DNA of 64,000 nucleotides, from positions 1-64,000 of the forward strand of contig DASZAN010000104.1 in assembly GCA_035945115.1 (NCBI GenBank), written 5' to 3'. Within the stretch, counting starts at the first letter, position 1; each line of letters starts with the position of its first letter. Source of the DNA: DAHUYF01 sp035945115 (GTDB lineage Bacteria; Pseudomonadota; Alphaproteobacteria; ATCC43930; CGMCC-115725). This document shows positions 54,438 through 62,379 of the stretch, piece by piece. Both the position numbers and the translations under genes were made by a program. The notes under the pieces were generated by a model. That model searched no databases and had not been told where the DNA came from. It saw only the letters and a program-made list of their open reading frames with translations.

Positions 54438-54456
54438 ATCAATCATTCCAATTGAT
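54438..54456. promoter_or_regulatory. inverted repeat upstream of yeiH
   Basis: ATCAAT-N7-ATTGAT, a 19-base dyad beginning 23 bases upstream of the yeiH ATG. Its size and place suit a LysR-type site, so it may be the target of the adjacent LysR protein. Confidence 0.5.
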
Positions 54457-54538
54457 TGTTCTTCTGTGTTTGATCGATTTCGCTTATTGTTTGGTCGTTG
54501 CCGATCTCGCACGACACTTGGGCCGATGTGGTCGATCG

Positions 54539-55150
54539 CTACGGACCCCGCTGCCTACCTGCCTTCTCAAAGATCGCGCCGTAGTGGTACGGCGGCAAGT
54601 CGATCACACTCAACCGCTGGAACCCGGCAGGCTCGACCGCGGCAGAAACATCGGGAGGAGCCATTCGCATCTCTGTCTTCGGTCCGCGCGGTTGGTCGAG
54701 GACCATCGTCTCCTCGCGCGGACGTCGGTGCCAGTTAATGACGACGAAGTGGCCACGCGGCCTCAGCGCGGCAGCGACGGCGCGAGCCAATCGATCCTTG
54801 TCGGGAACGCCATGAAACGTGTTCGCGATCAGCACGACATCGACAGGCGTCAGCACAAGCTCCGCGATGGCATAAGCGTCGCCCGTCACGAAGGAGCAAT
54901 TCGTCAAGCCTGCCGCGACGAGTCTCGCCCGTGCCCGCTCAAGCATCGCCGGGTCAAGATCAATGGCAACAACTCGCCGTGCGATCCGCGCTAACGGAAG
55001 CGTGAACAGCCCATCGCCACAACAGAGGTCAACGACATCCCTGTCGGGCTCAATGCCCAGCGCAGCGATCACCGCGTCTGGTCGAGGCCAGAGGGCCTCC
55101 CACCAGTCGGAATCGGGCATTGCAGTCGCCGGATAGAACTCTCCTCGCAC
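54539..55150 (-). CDS. class I SAM-dependent methyltransferase
   Basis: A 203-residue methyltransferase. Motif I is VVDLCCGDGLFTLPLA, motif II VAIDLDP, motif post-II TGDAYA, and IANTFHGVPD follows. The substrate is unknown. It starts with GTG 55150 or ATG 55120. It lies between yeiH and a thioredoxin on the same strand. A related methyltransferase next to hemerythrin and thioredoxin genes could deal with toxic thiols or metals, but the sequence does not decide this. Confidence 0.78.
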   Translation of the reverse strand: MRGEFYPATAMPDSDWWEALWPRPDAVIAALGIEPDRDVVDLCCGDGLFTLPLARIARRVVAIDLDPAMLERARARLVAAGLTNCSFVTGDAYAIAELVLTPVDVVLIANTFHGVPDKDRLARAVAAALRPRGHFVVINWHRRPREETMVLDQPRGPKTEMRMAPPDVSAAVEPAGFQRLSVIDLPPYHYGAIFEKAGRQRGP

Positions 55151-55238
55151 GTAAGCCTTCCAACTGTTCTAAGCCGCACATGTTCAAGGGCGGCGGAGCT
55201 TGGACCGAGATCACCCACATCCGCCGAGGCATCGAATG

Positions 55239-55499
55239 TCACGACCGTTTCCCTTGTCGATCGCCCACCAGCGCGAAGGCGTCAGCGATCGAGCTCGTTC
55301 CTACGCCCCGCAGCGTGCCATCGATCACAATCGCGGGCACCGTGCGGATGCCCAACTCCAGCGCGAGATGTCGTCCTGCTGGCTGTCCCACATCAAGTAC
55401 TTCCAAGGTCAACCCATTCCCGGCCGCCACCTTGGACCACACCTGCTCGGCGGTAGGACAAGACGGGCACCACTTAGAGACAAGCAATTGCAGCTTCAC
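55239..55499 (-). CDS. small thioredoxin-fold protein with CPSC
   Basis: An 86-residue thioredoxin-like protein; the redox motif CPSC is at residues 11-14 and the cis-Pro in RTVPAIVIDG. It lacks a signal peptide, so is cytoplasmic. A GTG start at 55499. It is divergent from hemerythrin across a FNR-like box, so both may answer to the same regulator. It may reduce or carry sulfur on one of the island proteins. Confidence 0.75.
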   Translation of the reverse strand: MKLQLLVSKWCPSCPTAEQVWSKVAAGNGLTLEVLDVGQPAGRHLALELGIRTVPAIVIDGTLRGVGTSSIADAFALVGDRQGKRS

Positions 55500-55549
55500 A
55501 GCGCCTTTCCCCGTGGAGGATCATGTTGAACTACGCTGGCCGCGCCGCT

Positions 55550-55563
55550 TTGATCCAGGTCAA
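55550..55563. promoter_or_regulatory. FNR/FixK-like box between thioredoxin and hemerythrin genes
   Basis: TTGATCCAGGTCAA, a near-perfect dyad, centred 57 bases from the thioredoxin GTG and 75 bases from the hemerythrin ATG. It could act in both directions. Confidence 0.65.
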
Positions 55564-55631
55564 ATCGCTGCGGCTCGAAGCGAGAGTACCCTGAAGCGCT
55601 CGTCGCGAACGTACCACGAGTAAGACGACCC

Positions 55632-56069
55632 ATGGCACGCCTCAGCGAGGTCTTCCGCCGCGACCACCAGCGCTTGGAGGAGATCATTGGCGAAGTGGAG
55701 CGACGCGTTGCGACGGGGGAGTGGCCGCAAGCGCTGGCTGGCTTCACTTCGTTCCGTGAGGCGATCGAGCGGCACATGGCGGTCGAGGAACAATGGCTGT
55801 TCCCGGTTGCCGAGACTGACGACGTCCCGGCTAGCTCCGCGCTTACGGCGACATTGCGCAAGGGGCACCGCGATCTTCGTGTCTTCTTCGAAGAACTGCA
55901 GGACGCCCTCGCCGCTCGCGATGACGAGGAGTTTCGCCAGACCGCCGCCACGATGCGCGAGCTCCTTCGGCTTCACGACGAGAAAGAGGAGGTCGAACTT
56001 TATTCGGCGGTCGAATCCTGCCTCGACAATGACGGTGCCGCGGTGATCGCACGGCTCGCCGGGCAGTGA
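55632..56069 (+). CDS. hemerythrin-domain protein
   Basis: A 145-residue four-helix-bundle protein. Metal-ligand pattern: His12 (RRDHQRLE), His48 and Glu52 (RHMAVEEQWLFP), His79 (KGHRDL), His115 and Glu119 (RLHDEKEEVELY). This is the di-iron site that binds O2 or NO, or repairs iron-sulfur clusters. It precedes lbpA2 and cytochrome c. In a FNR-linked sulfur island it may protect the many [4Fe-4S] clusters from O2. Confidence 0.87.
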   Translation: MARLSEVFRRDHQRLEEIIGEVERRVATGEWPQALAGFTSFREAIERHMAVEEQWLFPVAETDDVPASSALTATLRKGHRDLRVFFEELQDALAARDDEEFRQTAATMRELLRLHDEKEEVELYSAVESCLDNDGAAVIARLAGQ

Positions 56070-56126
56070 AAGAGGAATGAGCGCGAGCGACCAGAGAGGC
56101 CGCTGCGGACGTCGGAAAGGGTACTT

Positions 56127-56573
56127 ATGGCCGAGTATCGAGGGTGCGTCCTACCCGAGGACGTCTTTTACGATCTCGACTACGTCTGGTTCCGGCGTGA
56201 GCTCGCCGGGCGAGTGACCATCGGCGTCACCGACCCCGCTCAGACCATGGCCGGGCGCGTGCAAGCCGTACACATCAAAAAGGTGGAAACCGAAATCCGC
56301 CCAGGTCGGCATGTGGCCACCGTGGAAAGCGGGAAGTGGGTGGGTGGCATTCCCGTTCCTTTCGCGGCGACGGTTGTCGAGCGCAACGAGGCCGTTCTTG
56401 CCGAGCCGCATCTCCTCAATGTCGATCCTTACGGACAAGGGTGGATCGCCCGCCTGCAGCCAAAGGAAACCGACCAAGCCTTCGCGGGCTTGACCACCGG
56501 GGCAGCCGCGATCGCGGCGTTACAGCAATGGATCGATCGTTACGACCTGGAATGCATGCGCTGTTCCGACTAG
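56127..56573 (+). CDS. lbpA2: second lipoate-binding protein LbpA2
   Basis: A 148-residue GcvH-like carrier, paralogue of the protein at 44266. Lipoyl Lys70 in TVESGKWVG, Cys7 in the RGC.LPED motif, and a C-terminal extension ending CMRCSD that gives a second CxxC. No gcv genes flank it. It lies between hemerythrin and cytochrome c, 11 kb from the main sHdr genes. It may be a second client of the island's ligase and LipS enzymes or a carrier specialised for another oxygen level or partner. Confidence 0.88.
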   Translation: MAEYRGCVLPEDVFYDLDYVWFRRELAGRVTIGVTDPAQTMAGRVQAVHIKKVETEIRPGRHVATVESGKWVGGIPVPFAATVVERNEAVLAEPHLLNVDPYGQGWIARLQPKETDQAFAGLTTGAAAIAALQQWIDRYDLECMRCSD

Positions 56574-56646
56574 GAGCGGCTCGCGTTCGGGGTCACCGGA
56601 CCGACCCGGAATGCCGCCAACGCGATGATCACAGAGGGGGGATGGA

Positions 56647-57021
56647 ATGCGAATTCGATCCCATATACGAGATCTCGCAGCAGGCCCCGTTTTCCTTGTT
56701 GTATTCGCATCGGCCCCTTTCACCTGCGCGGCAGCGTGCCGCGGCACGTCGGGCGACTGGAACGCGGGAAGCGCGATCTACCACCAAACATGCATTAACT
56801 GTCACGGCGAAGACGGCAAAGGTGTCCGCCGCGGCGTGCCGGACTTCACGACGGGTGTGATGGCCTATTCCACTGAGTCGTTATTGGCGCATATTAAGAA
56901 CGGTTTCCGCGGACCGGGCCGTCCTTTGGCAATGCCTCCCAAAGGCGGAAATCCTACGCTTACCGACGACGATATTCGCAACGTCCTCGCCTACTTGCGC
57001 CAGACGTTCGGTTGCGGATAG
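56647..57021 (+). CDS. exported c-type cytochrome
   Basis: A 124-residue cytochrome c. A signal peptide or anchor to about residue 30 is followed by the heme site CINCH (49-53) and the probable Met ligand Met96 in PLAMPPKGG. A class I single-heme periplasmic cytochrome. GGGGGA precedes ATG 56647. It follows lbpA2 by 73 bases and may receive electrons from a sulfur dehydrogenase or serve a terminal oxidase. Confidence 0.88.
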   Translation: MRIRSHIRDLAAGPVFLVVFASAPFTCAAACRGTSGDWNAGSAIYHQTCINCHGEDGKGVRRGVPDFTTGVMAYSTESLLAHIKNGFRGPGRPLAMPPKGGNPTLTDDDIRNVLAYLRQTFGCG

Positions 57022-57265
57022 AGCAGATGCCACCCGTCATGATCCGGCGACCGCCTAATCCGATCGGCATGGCCATTCTGATCGGTAGGTGGCCGAAAAG
57101 ATTTCCATCGCGCCGCGTGGCGCTTCTTTCCTGTGAGGACTTTGCTTCTTTCTGTGAGGACTTTTGTGAGGACTCAGGGTCGATTCCCGGCTCTTCCGGT
57201 CCGATCTAGGCCAGGAAAATCCGCAGAAAACCGCCATTTTTGTCCATGTTTGCAACCCAGGATAG
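57022..57265. other. gene-free stretch next to the tRNA fragment
   Basis: No gene is supported between the cytochrome stop and the half tRNA. Composition is less GC-rich than the surroundings and it holds the short direct repeats at 57122-57174. It could be the residue of an integration or deletion event. Confidence 0.5.
57122..57174. repeat. imperfect tandem direct repeat
   Basis: Two adjacent near-identical units of 21-22 bases (57122-57143 and 57144-57164) of the form GCTTCTTTC(C)TGTGAGGACTTT, then a third partial TGTGAGGACT ending at 57174. It sits 91 bases from the half tRNA, in the low-GC stretch, as arm-type integrase sites often do; no function can be shown. Confidence 0.6.
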
Positions 57266-57304
57266 CATTACCAATGGAGTGCTCTACCACTGAGCTACGG
57301 CAGC
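57266..57304 (-). pseudogene. 5' half of tRNA-Thr (anticodon GGT)
   Basis: On the minus strand, positions 57304 to 57266 read as the acceptor 5' strand GCTGCCG, TA, the D arm, A26, anticodon stem CTCCA, loop TTGGTAA and the first two bases of the closing stem, after which the match ends. That is 39 bases of a tRNA-Thr(GGU) gene with no 3' half, T arm or CCA. The break in the anticodon stem is where tyrosine integrases often recombine. It marks the edge between the sulfur island and the murA-his core genes. Confidence 0.8.
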
Positions 57305-57543
57305 GGCCGTTCGTTGAAGAAGGCGCCCGCGAGAATGGGCGGCACCACATATCCCATTGGGCCGGGAATGGCAAGCTGCCCGGGATCACCCGGCAATGGC
57401 GACGGCGCCGCGCTGGGGCTGGCGCCGAGCCGGAACTCGCCGAACGCGCCAACGTTTGTGGTTGCCAGTCCGCAGGATGGAGTTCCGGGTCGGGAATAGT
57501 TTGCGCGCGGGGCTTGTTAATTAACGGGAGGCTCGAGCACCTC

Positions 57544-57759
57544 GTGTACAACCCCGCTCTCGACACGGACGAAGCTGCGCCTGACGTCCTTGCCGCCTTC
57601 CAGGCGGCGAAAGCGGCCGGTCTCTCGCCGGTCGAATGTTATCGGGCTGGAGTTGCCGCATGGCGGCGGCACCACCCGGATCAGGCGCCTGAATATGCGG
57701 CCAAGCGCGCGGTGGCTGTCATTCTTGCGCACAACGTCGTTCTGAGATCCAACGAGTAG
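57544..57759 (+). CDS. 71-residue hypothetical protein
   Basis: The in-frame tail from GTG 57544 (GGGAGG upstream) has composition of a genuine soluble protein (DVLAAFQAAKAAGLSPVECY, later QAPEYAAKRAVAVILAH). An alternative TTG start is at 57514. I do not recognise a family. It lies between the tRNA fragment and the small gene before murA. The preceding 240 bases (57305-57543) hold no clear gene. Confidence 0.45.
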   Translation: MYNPALDTDEAAPDVLAAFQAAKAAGLSPVECYRAGVAAWRRHHPDQAPEYAAKRAVAVILAHNVVLRSNE

Positions 57760-57802
57760 CATTGGCTTGACCGTGCTGCCGACGCCGCGCATCGTTGCGG
57801 CG

Positions 57803-57991
57803 ATGACCAAGCACCCGCCGTCCAAGCCCAGCGCCCTCTCGCTAACGGACCCCGACCCACCGCAAAAGCAGGACCGGCTCGCAGCGGCGCTCCGGGCGAA
57901 TCTACTGAGGCGGAAGGCACGGCAGCGACGGCAAGCGGAGGGGGCCGACCGGGGAAGCACCCCGCTGCCGGAGCGCACCCGTAAGCCTTGA
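57803..57991 (+). CDS. 62-residue basic protein upstream of murA
   Basis: A short protein from ATG 57803 ending in a strongly basic helix, DRLAAALRANLLRRKARQRR, with a Pro-rich N-terminus. Similar short basic proteins with the LAAALR.NL.RRKAQ pattern are common immediately before murA in Alphaproteobacteria, which supports a real gene. Its function is not known. Confidence 0.55.
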   Translation: MTKHPPSKPSALSLTDPDPPQKQDRLAAALRANLLRRKARQRRQAEGADRGSTPLPERTRKP

Positions 57992-58142
57992 GCCGCTGAG
58001 CGGCATTCGGTAGAACCCAGGCTTCTCGGAGAAGCGTGGAGTCGGGTCGTTGCCCGCGGCGGCGCTGCTGGGCGAGGTCGTCGTTAGTTCGCCATAAAGT
58101 CGCGGCAGGATTGTTGCTCGCGCACCCTTTCAGGACATTCTC

Positions 58143-59429
58143 ATGGATCGGATTCGTATCCGCGGCGGCAGGCCGCTTGAAGGCAAGATACATATCGGCG
58201 GGGCGAAAAATGCCGCGCTCCCTCTGATGGCTGCCGCGCTGTTGACCTCGGAAAAACTCACGCTGACGAACGTCCCGCGCCTCGCCGATATCACGACGCT
58301 CTCGCATCTTCTCGTGCAGCACGGCGTCTCCATTACCATGAGCGGCGCCGAAGTCGGGGAAGAGCGCGGGCACGTGCTCGAGCTCTCCGCCGCACGCATC
58401 GCCTCGACCACGGCACCCTACGACCTCGTGCGCAAGATGCGAGCTTCGGTGCTGGTGCTAGGTCCGCTCGTCGCGCGCTGCGGCGAGGCTCGCGTCTCGC
58501 TACCGGGCGGCTGCGCGATTGGCCCGCGGCCAGTGGATTTGCACCTCAAGGGGCTTGAGCATCTGGGTGCTTCGGTGGTCTTGCGCCAAGGATACATCGA
58601 GGCGACGGCGCCCAAGGGGTTGATCGGTGCGGAGATCGTCTTTCCCATCGTTTCCGTCGGCGCGACAGAGAACCTACTGATGGCGGCGACGCTTGCGGAG
58701 GGCGAAACGACCCTCGTCAATGCCGCGCGCGAGCCCGAGATCGTCGATCTCGCGCGCTGCCTCACATCGATGGGGGCGGTGATCGAGGGAGCCGGCACCG
58801 ATCGCATCCGGATCCGCGGCGTGGAGCGATTGGGTGGAGCTCGCCACAAAGTCATACCCGATCGGATCGAAACCGGCACCTATATGATGGCGGCGGCGAC
58901 GACGGGGGGCGCGGTGGAGTTGGTCGGTGCGGATTACGGCTCGGTCGCGGCCGTCGCGCGAACTCTCGAAGGCGCCGGTCTCGAGGTGAACGAGACCGAG
59001 GCTGGGATCCGTGTCCGGCGGCACAGCGGCCGGCTCACCGGCGTCGACGTCATGACCGAGCCTTTCCCCGGCTTTCCGACCGATCTTCAAGCGCAGATGA
59101 TGGCTGCCATGACCACCGCGCAGGGGGCGGCCATGATCACCGAGACGATTTTCGAAAATCGCTTCATGCACGTGCCCGAGCTCTGTCGGATGGGTGCCAA
59201 TATCAATGTGCACGGCGCATCGGCGATGGTGCGGGGGGTCGCCAAGCTCACCGGCGCCCCGGTCATGGCGACCGACCTCAGGGCATCCGTGTCGCTCGTC
59301 CTGGCCGGGCTCGCGGCCGAAGGGGAAACCGTCATCAACCGCGTTTACCATCTCGATCGCGGCTATGAGCAGCTCGAAGAGAAGCTTTCCGCCTGCGGCG
59401 CCGATGTCGAGCGGCTGATCGGCGACTAG
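58143..59429 (+). CDS. murA: UDP-N-acetylglucosamine 1-carboxyvinyltransferase
   Basis: A 428-residue MurA, the first committed enzyme of peptidoglycan synthesis, in the cytoplasm. Lys22-Asn23 (GGAKNAALP) and the active-site Cys124 in PGGCAIGPRPVDLHLKG, the fosfomycin-reactive residue, are present. Length is as in the family. It starts a co-directional chromosomal run: murA, DUF2948, hisG, hisD and onward, with small gaps. Confidence 0.96.
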   Translation: MDRIRIRGGRPLEGKIHIGGAKNAALPLMAAALLTSEKLTLTNVPRLADITTLSHLLVQHGVSITMSGAEVGEERGHVLELSAARIASTTAPYDLVRKMRASVLVLGPLVARCGEARVSLPGGCAIGPRPVDLHLKGLEHLGASVVLRQGYIEATAPKGLIGAEIVFPIVSVGATENLLMAATLAEGETTLVNAAREPEIVDLARCLTSMGAVIEGAGTDRIRIRGVERLGGARHKVIPDRIETGTYMMAAATTGGAVELVGADYGSVAAVARTLEGAGLEVNETEAGIRVRRHSGRLTGVDVMTEPFPGFPTDLQAQMMAAMTTAQGAAMITETIFENRFMHVPELCRMGANINVHGASAMVRGVAKLTGAPVMATDLRASVSLVLAGLAAEGETVINRVYHLDRGYEQLEEKLSACGADVERLIGD

Positions 59430-59441
59430 CGAGAAGACGCG

Positions 59442-59876
59442 ATGGCGGCGGCGCTCAAACTGCGAGCCGAGGATGCGGAGGATCTGAGTATCCTCTCGGC
59501 CATCCTGCAGGACTCCCTCGTCGCCGTCAGCGAGATCGCGTGGCTCGCCGAGGAGAAGCGCTTCGTTCTGGTGGCGAACCGATTTCGCTGGGAGCCGCCC
59601 GAGGAGGGGCCGCGTCGCAATTTCGAGCGCCACCTCTGCGGCTTGCGCATCGACGATGTGCGGGCGGTACAGCGGCGTGGATTCAATCCCCGCGAAGGGG
59701 ACCGGCTGCTCGTGCTCCTCGCCTTGCGCGCCGAAGCCGGCCTGCTTTACCTGGACTTCGCCGGCGGCAGCAGCATCCGCCTGGAAGTCGGGCGGATCCT
59801 GTGCCATCTAGAGGACTTCGGCGAGCCCTGGCCGACGAAATGGCGCCCGCGCCACCCCGTCGAAGACGTCGAGTAG
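59442..59876 (+). CDS. DUF2948 family protein
   Basis: A 144-residue alphaproteobacterial protein with the DUF2948 features LRAEDAEDLSILSAILQDSL, RFVLVANRFRWE and LLYLDFAGG(G/S). It lies 12 bases after murA in its usual place in this clade. Function is unknown. It supports the taxonomic assignment. Confidence 0.9.
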   Translation: MAAALKLRAEDAEDLSILSAILQDSLVAVSEIAWLAEEKRFVLVANRFRWEPPEEGPRRNFERHLCGLRIDDVRAVQRRGFNPREGDRLLVLLALRAEAGLLYLDFAGGSSIRLEVGRILCHLEDFGEPWPTKWRPRHPVEDVE

Positions 59877-59934
59877 CGTCTGCTATCCTGGTGCTCCGGT
59901 TCCTGATCGGCGCGCTCGTCATCGCGGACTTTAG

Positions 59935-60609
59935 GTGGAGAGAGTTTTGCAAGCGAACGAAAAGCTCATTCTGGCGCTTCCGAAAGGGCGCATCCTCGGC
60001 GAGGTCATGCCTCTCCTCGGCCGTGCCGGGATCGAGATCGAGCGCGCTTTTGCCGATCCCGAGGCGCGGCAGCTTCGCTTTGCGACCAACCATCGCGGCC
60101 TCGAAGTCATCCGCGTGCGCAATTTCGACGTGGCCAATTTCGTCGCGTTTGGCGCGTCGCATCTCGGCATCGCCGGCAATGACGTGCTGATGGAATTCGA
60201 GTATCCCGAGATCTACGCGCCGCTCGATCTGCAGGTGGGGTTCTGCCGCCTCGTCGTCGCCGCACCGGCCGAGGATGTCGGCCGTGACGATCCCGCACGC
60301 TGGAGTCACGTGCGCATCGCGACGAAATATCCGGAAATCACCCGCCGCCATTTCGCCGCCCGCGGGGTCCAAGCGGAATGCATCAAATTGAACGGCGCGA
60401 TGGAGCTCGCGCCCAGCCTCGGACTCAGCCGGCAGATCGTCGATCTCGTCCAGACCGGCGCCACGCTCAAGGCAAACGGCTTGGTCGAGATCGAGCGGAT
60501 TGCCGAGGTCACCTCGCGCCTCATCGTCAATCGCCCCGCGCTCAAGACAAGGGCCGACGAAGTCGCGGGATGGATCGATCGCTTTCGGGGCGCCGTCGAT
60601 GCCGCTTAG
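59935..60609 (+). CDS. hisG: ATP phosphoribosyltransferase, short form
   Basis: A 224-residue HisG catalysing the first step of histidine synthesis (ATP + PRPP). Motifs: LALPKGRI at the start, and the PRPP loop region DLVQTGATLKANGL. The short form lacks the C-terminal regulatory domain, so a HisZ subunit is needed from elsewhere in the genome. GTG 59935 start; a TTG 59947 is less likely because its ribosome site is too near. Its end overlaps hisD by 11 bases. Confidence 0.93.
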   Translation: MERVLQANEKLILALPKGRILGEVMPLLGRAGIEIERAFADPEARQLRFATNHRGLEVIRVRNFDVANFVAFGASHLGIAGNDVLMEFEYPEIYAPLDLQVGFCRLVVAAPAEDVGRDDPARWSHVRIATKYPEITRRHFAARGVQAECIKLNGAMELAPSLGLSRQIVDLVQTGATLKANGLVEIERIAEVTSRLIVNRPALKTRADEVAGWIDRFRGAVDAA

Positions 60610-61900
60610 GCTAAGCACGAGCTCGCCGCGCTTTTCCGCGGAGTTCGCGGCCTTTGCCGCGGCGAAGCGCGAAGCGGCAGCTGACGTCGACGCGGCGGTG
60701 CTCGAGATTCTCGAGGCGGTACAGCGCCGCGGCGATGCCGCGCTCATCGACTATACCCGGCGCTTCGATCGGCTCGAGCTGACACCGGCGACGATGCGGA
60801 TTTCCCCGGCGGAAATCGCCGCGGCGGCGCGGTCGTGCGAGAGTGAGACGTTGGCGGCGCTACGGTTCGCGGCGGAGCGCATCGAAGCCTATCACCGCCG
60901 CCAAATCCCGGAGGATTTTTCCTTTACCGACGCTGCCGGCGTGCGCTTGGGCGCGCGCTGGCGCCCGATCGCCGCGGCGGGTCTTTACGTGCCGGGCGGC
61001 ACTGCCGCTTATCCCTCCTCTGTGCTGATGAATGCCATTCCCGCGAAGGTCGCCGGCGTCGAGCGGCTCGTCATGGTCGTGCCGGCGCCTGGCGGTGTTC
61101 TCAATCCGCTGGTGCTGGCGGCTGCATCCCTCGTCGGTCTCGATGAAGTCTATCGCATCGGTGGCGCGCAAGCGGTGGCGGCCCTGGCTTACGGCACGGA
61201 AACGATCACGCCTGTCGACAAAATCGTCGGCCCCGGCAACGCTTACGTTGCTGCCGCGAAGCGGCACGTGTTCGGCACCGTCGGCATCGACACCATTGCG
61301 GGTCCGTCGGAGATCCTTGTCGTTGCCGATGCACAGAACGATCCCGCCTGGGTCGCCGCCGACCTACTCTCGCAAGCCGAGCACGACACTGCTGCGCAAG
61401 CGATTCTCATCACCGACGATGATCGCTTCGCTGATGCCGTGGCAGACGCTGCGGCCGCGCATTTGACGTCGCTGCCACGGCAGTCGATCGCCGGTGAGAG
61501 TTGGGCGACGCACGGCGCCATGATCACGGTTGCGAGCTGGGACGAGGCAGCCTCCCTGGTCGATCGTCTTGCCCCCGAGCATCTCGAAGTGGCGCTCGAC
61601 GATGCCGAAGCGTTCGCAGCGAAGATCCGCAACGCCGGGGCAATCTTCCTCGGCCGCTTCACGCCTGAAGCGGTCGGCGACTATGTCGGCGGACCCAATC
61701 ATGTGCTGCCGACGGCGCGCAGCGCGCGGTTTGCCTCGGGGTTGGGCGTGACGGATTTCCTCAAGCGGACCTCGCTGCTTGCCTGTGACGCCGAGAGCCT
61801 GCGCTCGCTCGGCCCCGCGGCGATCACGCTTGCTCGCGCCGAAGGCCTCGACGCTCACGCGCTCTCGGTGGCGCTGAGGCTAAATCTTCCGCGCCGCTGA
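60599..61900 (+). CDS. hisD: histidinol dehydrogenase
   Basis: A 433-residue HisD for the last two oxidation steps of histidine synthesis. It holds GLYVPGGTAAYPSSVLMN, IGGAQAVAALAYGTETI, the Zn-site region LLSQAEHDTAAQ and the HisD tail GPNHVLPT. ATG 60599 lies inside the hisG end. The stop overlaps the next ATG (TGATG), so the region is translationally coupled. Confidence 0.95.
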   Translation: MPLRLSTSSPRFSAEFAAFAAAKREAAADVDAAVLEILEAVQRRGDAALIDYTRRFDRLELTPATMRISPAEIAAAARSCESETLAALRFAAERIEAYHRRQIPEDFSFTDAAGVRLGARWRPIAAAGLYVPGGTAAYPSSVLMNAIPAKVAGVERLVMVVPAPGGVLNPLVLAAASLVGLDEVYRIGGAQAVAALAYGTETITPVDKIVGPGNAYVAAAKRHVFGTVGIDTIAGPSEILVVADAQNDPAWVAADLLSQAEHDTAAQAILITDDDRFADAVADAAAAHLTSLPRQSIAGESWATHGAMITVASWDEAASLVDRLAPEHLEVALDDAEAFAAKIRNAGAIFLGRFTPEAVGDYVGGPNHVLPTARSARFASGLGVTDFLKRTSLLACDAESLRSLGPAAITLARAEGLDAHALSVALRLNLPRR

Positions 61901-62376
61901 TGGCAGAGGCCGACCAGCGCATCGTCAAGATCACTCTCGACGAGCGCTCGGTCGTACGCCGAAATGCGGACATCGAGCATGAACGCTCCGTCGCGATCTT
62001 CGATCTCCTCGAAGAGAACCGCTTCGCCCCCGGCAACGGCGCGGCCGGCCCTTTTCATGTGCATCTCAGCATCGAGGAGAATCGCCTCGTCCTCGACGTC
62101 CGCAGCGCGGATGGGGAAACGATCGACCGCGTCGTCGTCGCGCTCACGCCATTCCGCAGCATCGTCAAGGACTATTTTCTTGTCTGCGAGAGCTACTTCA
62201 ATGCGATTCGCACGGCAAGCCCCTCGCGCATCGAAGCGATCGATATGGGTCGCCGCGCCCTTCACAACGAAGGCTCGGAACTGCTCCGCGAACGGCTCGC
62301 CGATCGCGTCGAGATCGACCTCAACACGGCGCGGCGACTCTTCACGCTCCTCTGCGTGCTACACCTCAGAGCGTGA
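61900..62376 (+). CDS. UPF0262 family protein
   Basis: A 158-residue protein with the UPF0262 pattern: IVKITLDERSVVRRNADIEH, then FAPGNGAAGPFHVHLSIEENR (partial motif) and FRSIVKDYFLVCESYF. It follows hisD as is normal in Alphaproteobacteria. No function is known. Confidence 0.9.
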   Translation: MAEADQRIVKITLDERSVVRRNADIEHERSVAIFDLLEENRFAPGNGAAGPFHVHLSIEENRLVLDVRSADGETIDRVVVALTPFRSIVKDYFLVCESYFNAIRTASPSRIEAIDMGRRALHNEGSELLRERLADRVEIDLNTARRLFTLLCVLHLRA

Positions 62377-62379
62377 GCG

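Noticed and set aside
57171..57215. T-arm-like sequence near the half tRNA
   Set aside because: It has a GGTCGATTCCC core but lacks one T of the T loop, does not pair with the Thr acceptor strand, and lies on the opposite strand to the tRNA fragment.
57314..57499. 61-codon frame after the tRNA fragment
   Set aside because: Gly/Pro/Ser-rich without a recognisable pattern or ribosome site; could be chance in this composition.
57517..57978. 153-codon frame on the minus strand
   Set aside because: It is opposite the two small plus-strand genes before murA and is Arg/Ser-rich like other shadows.
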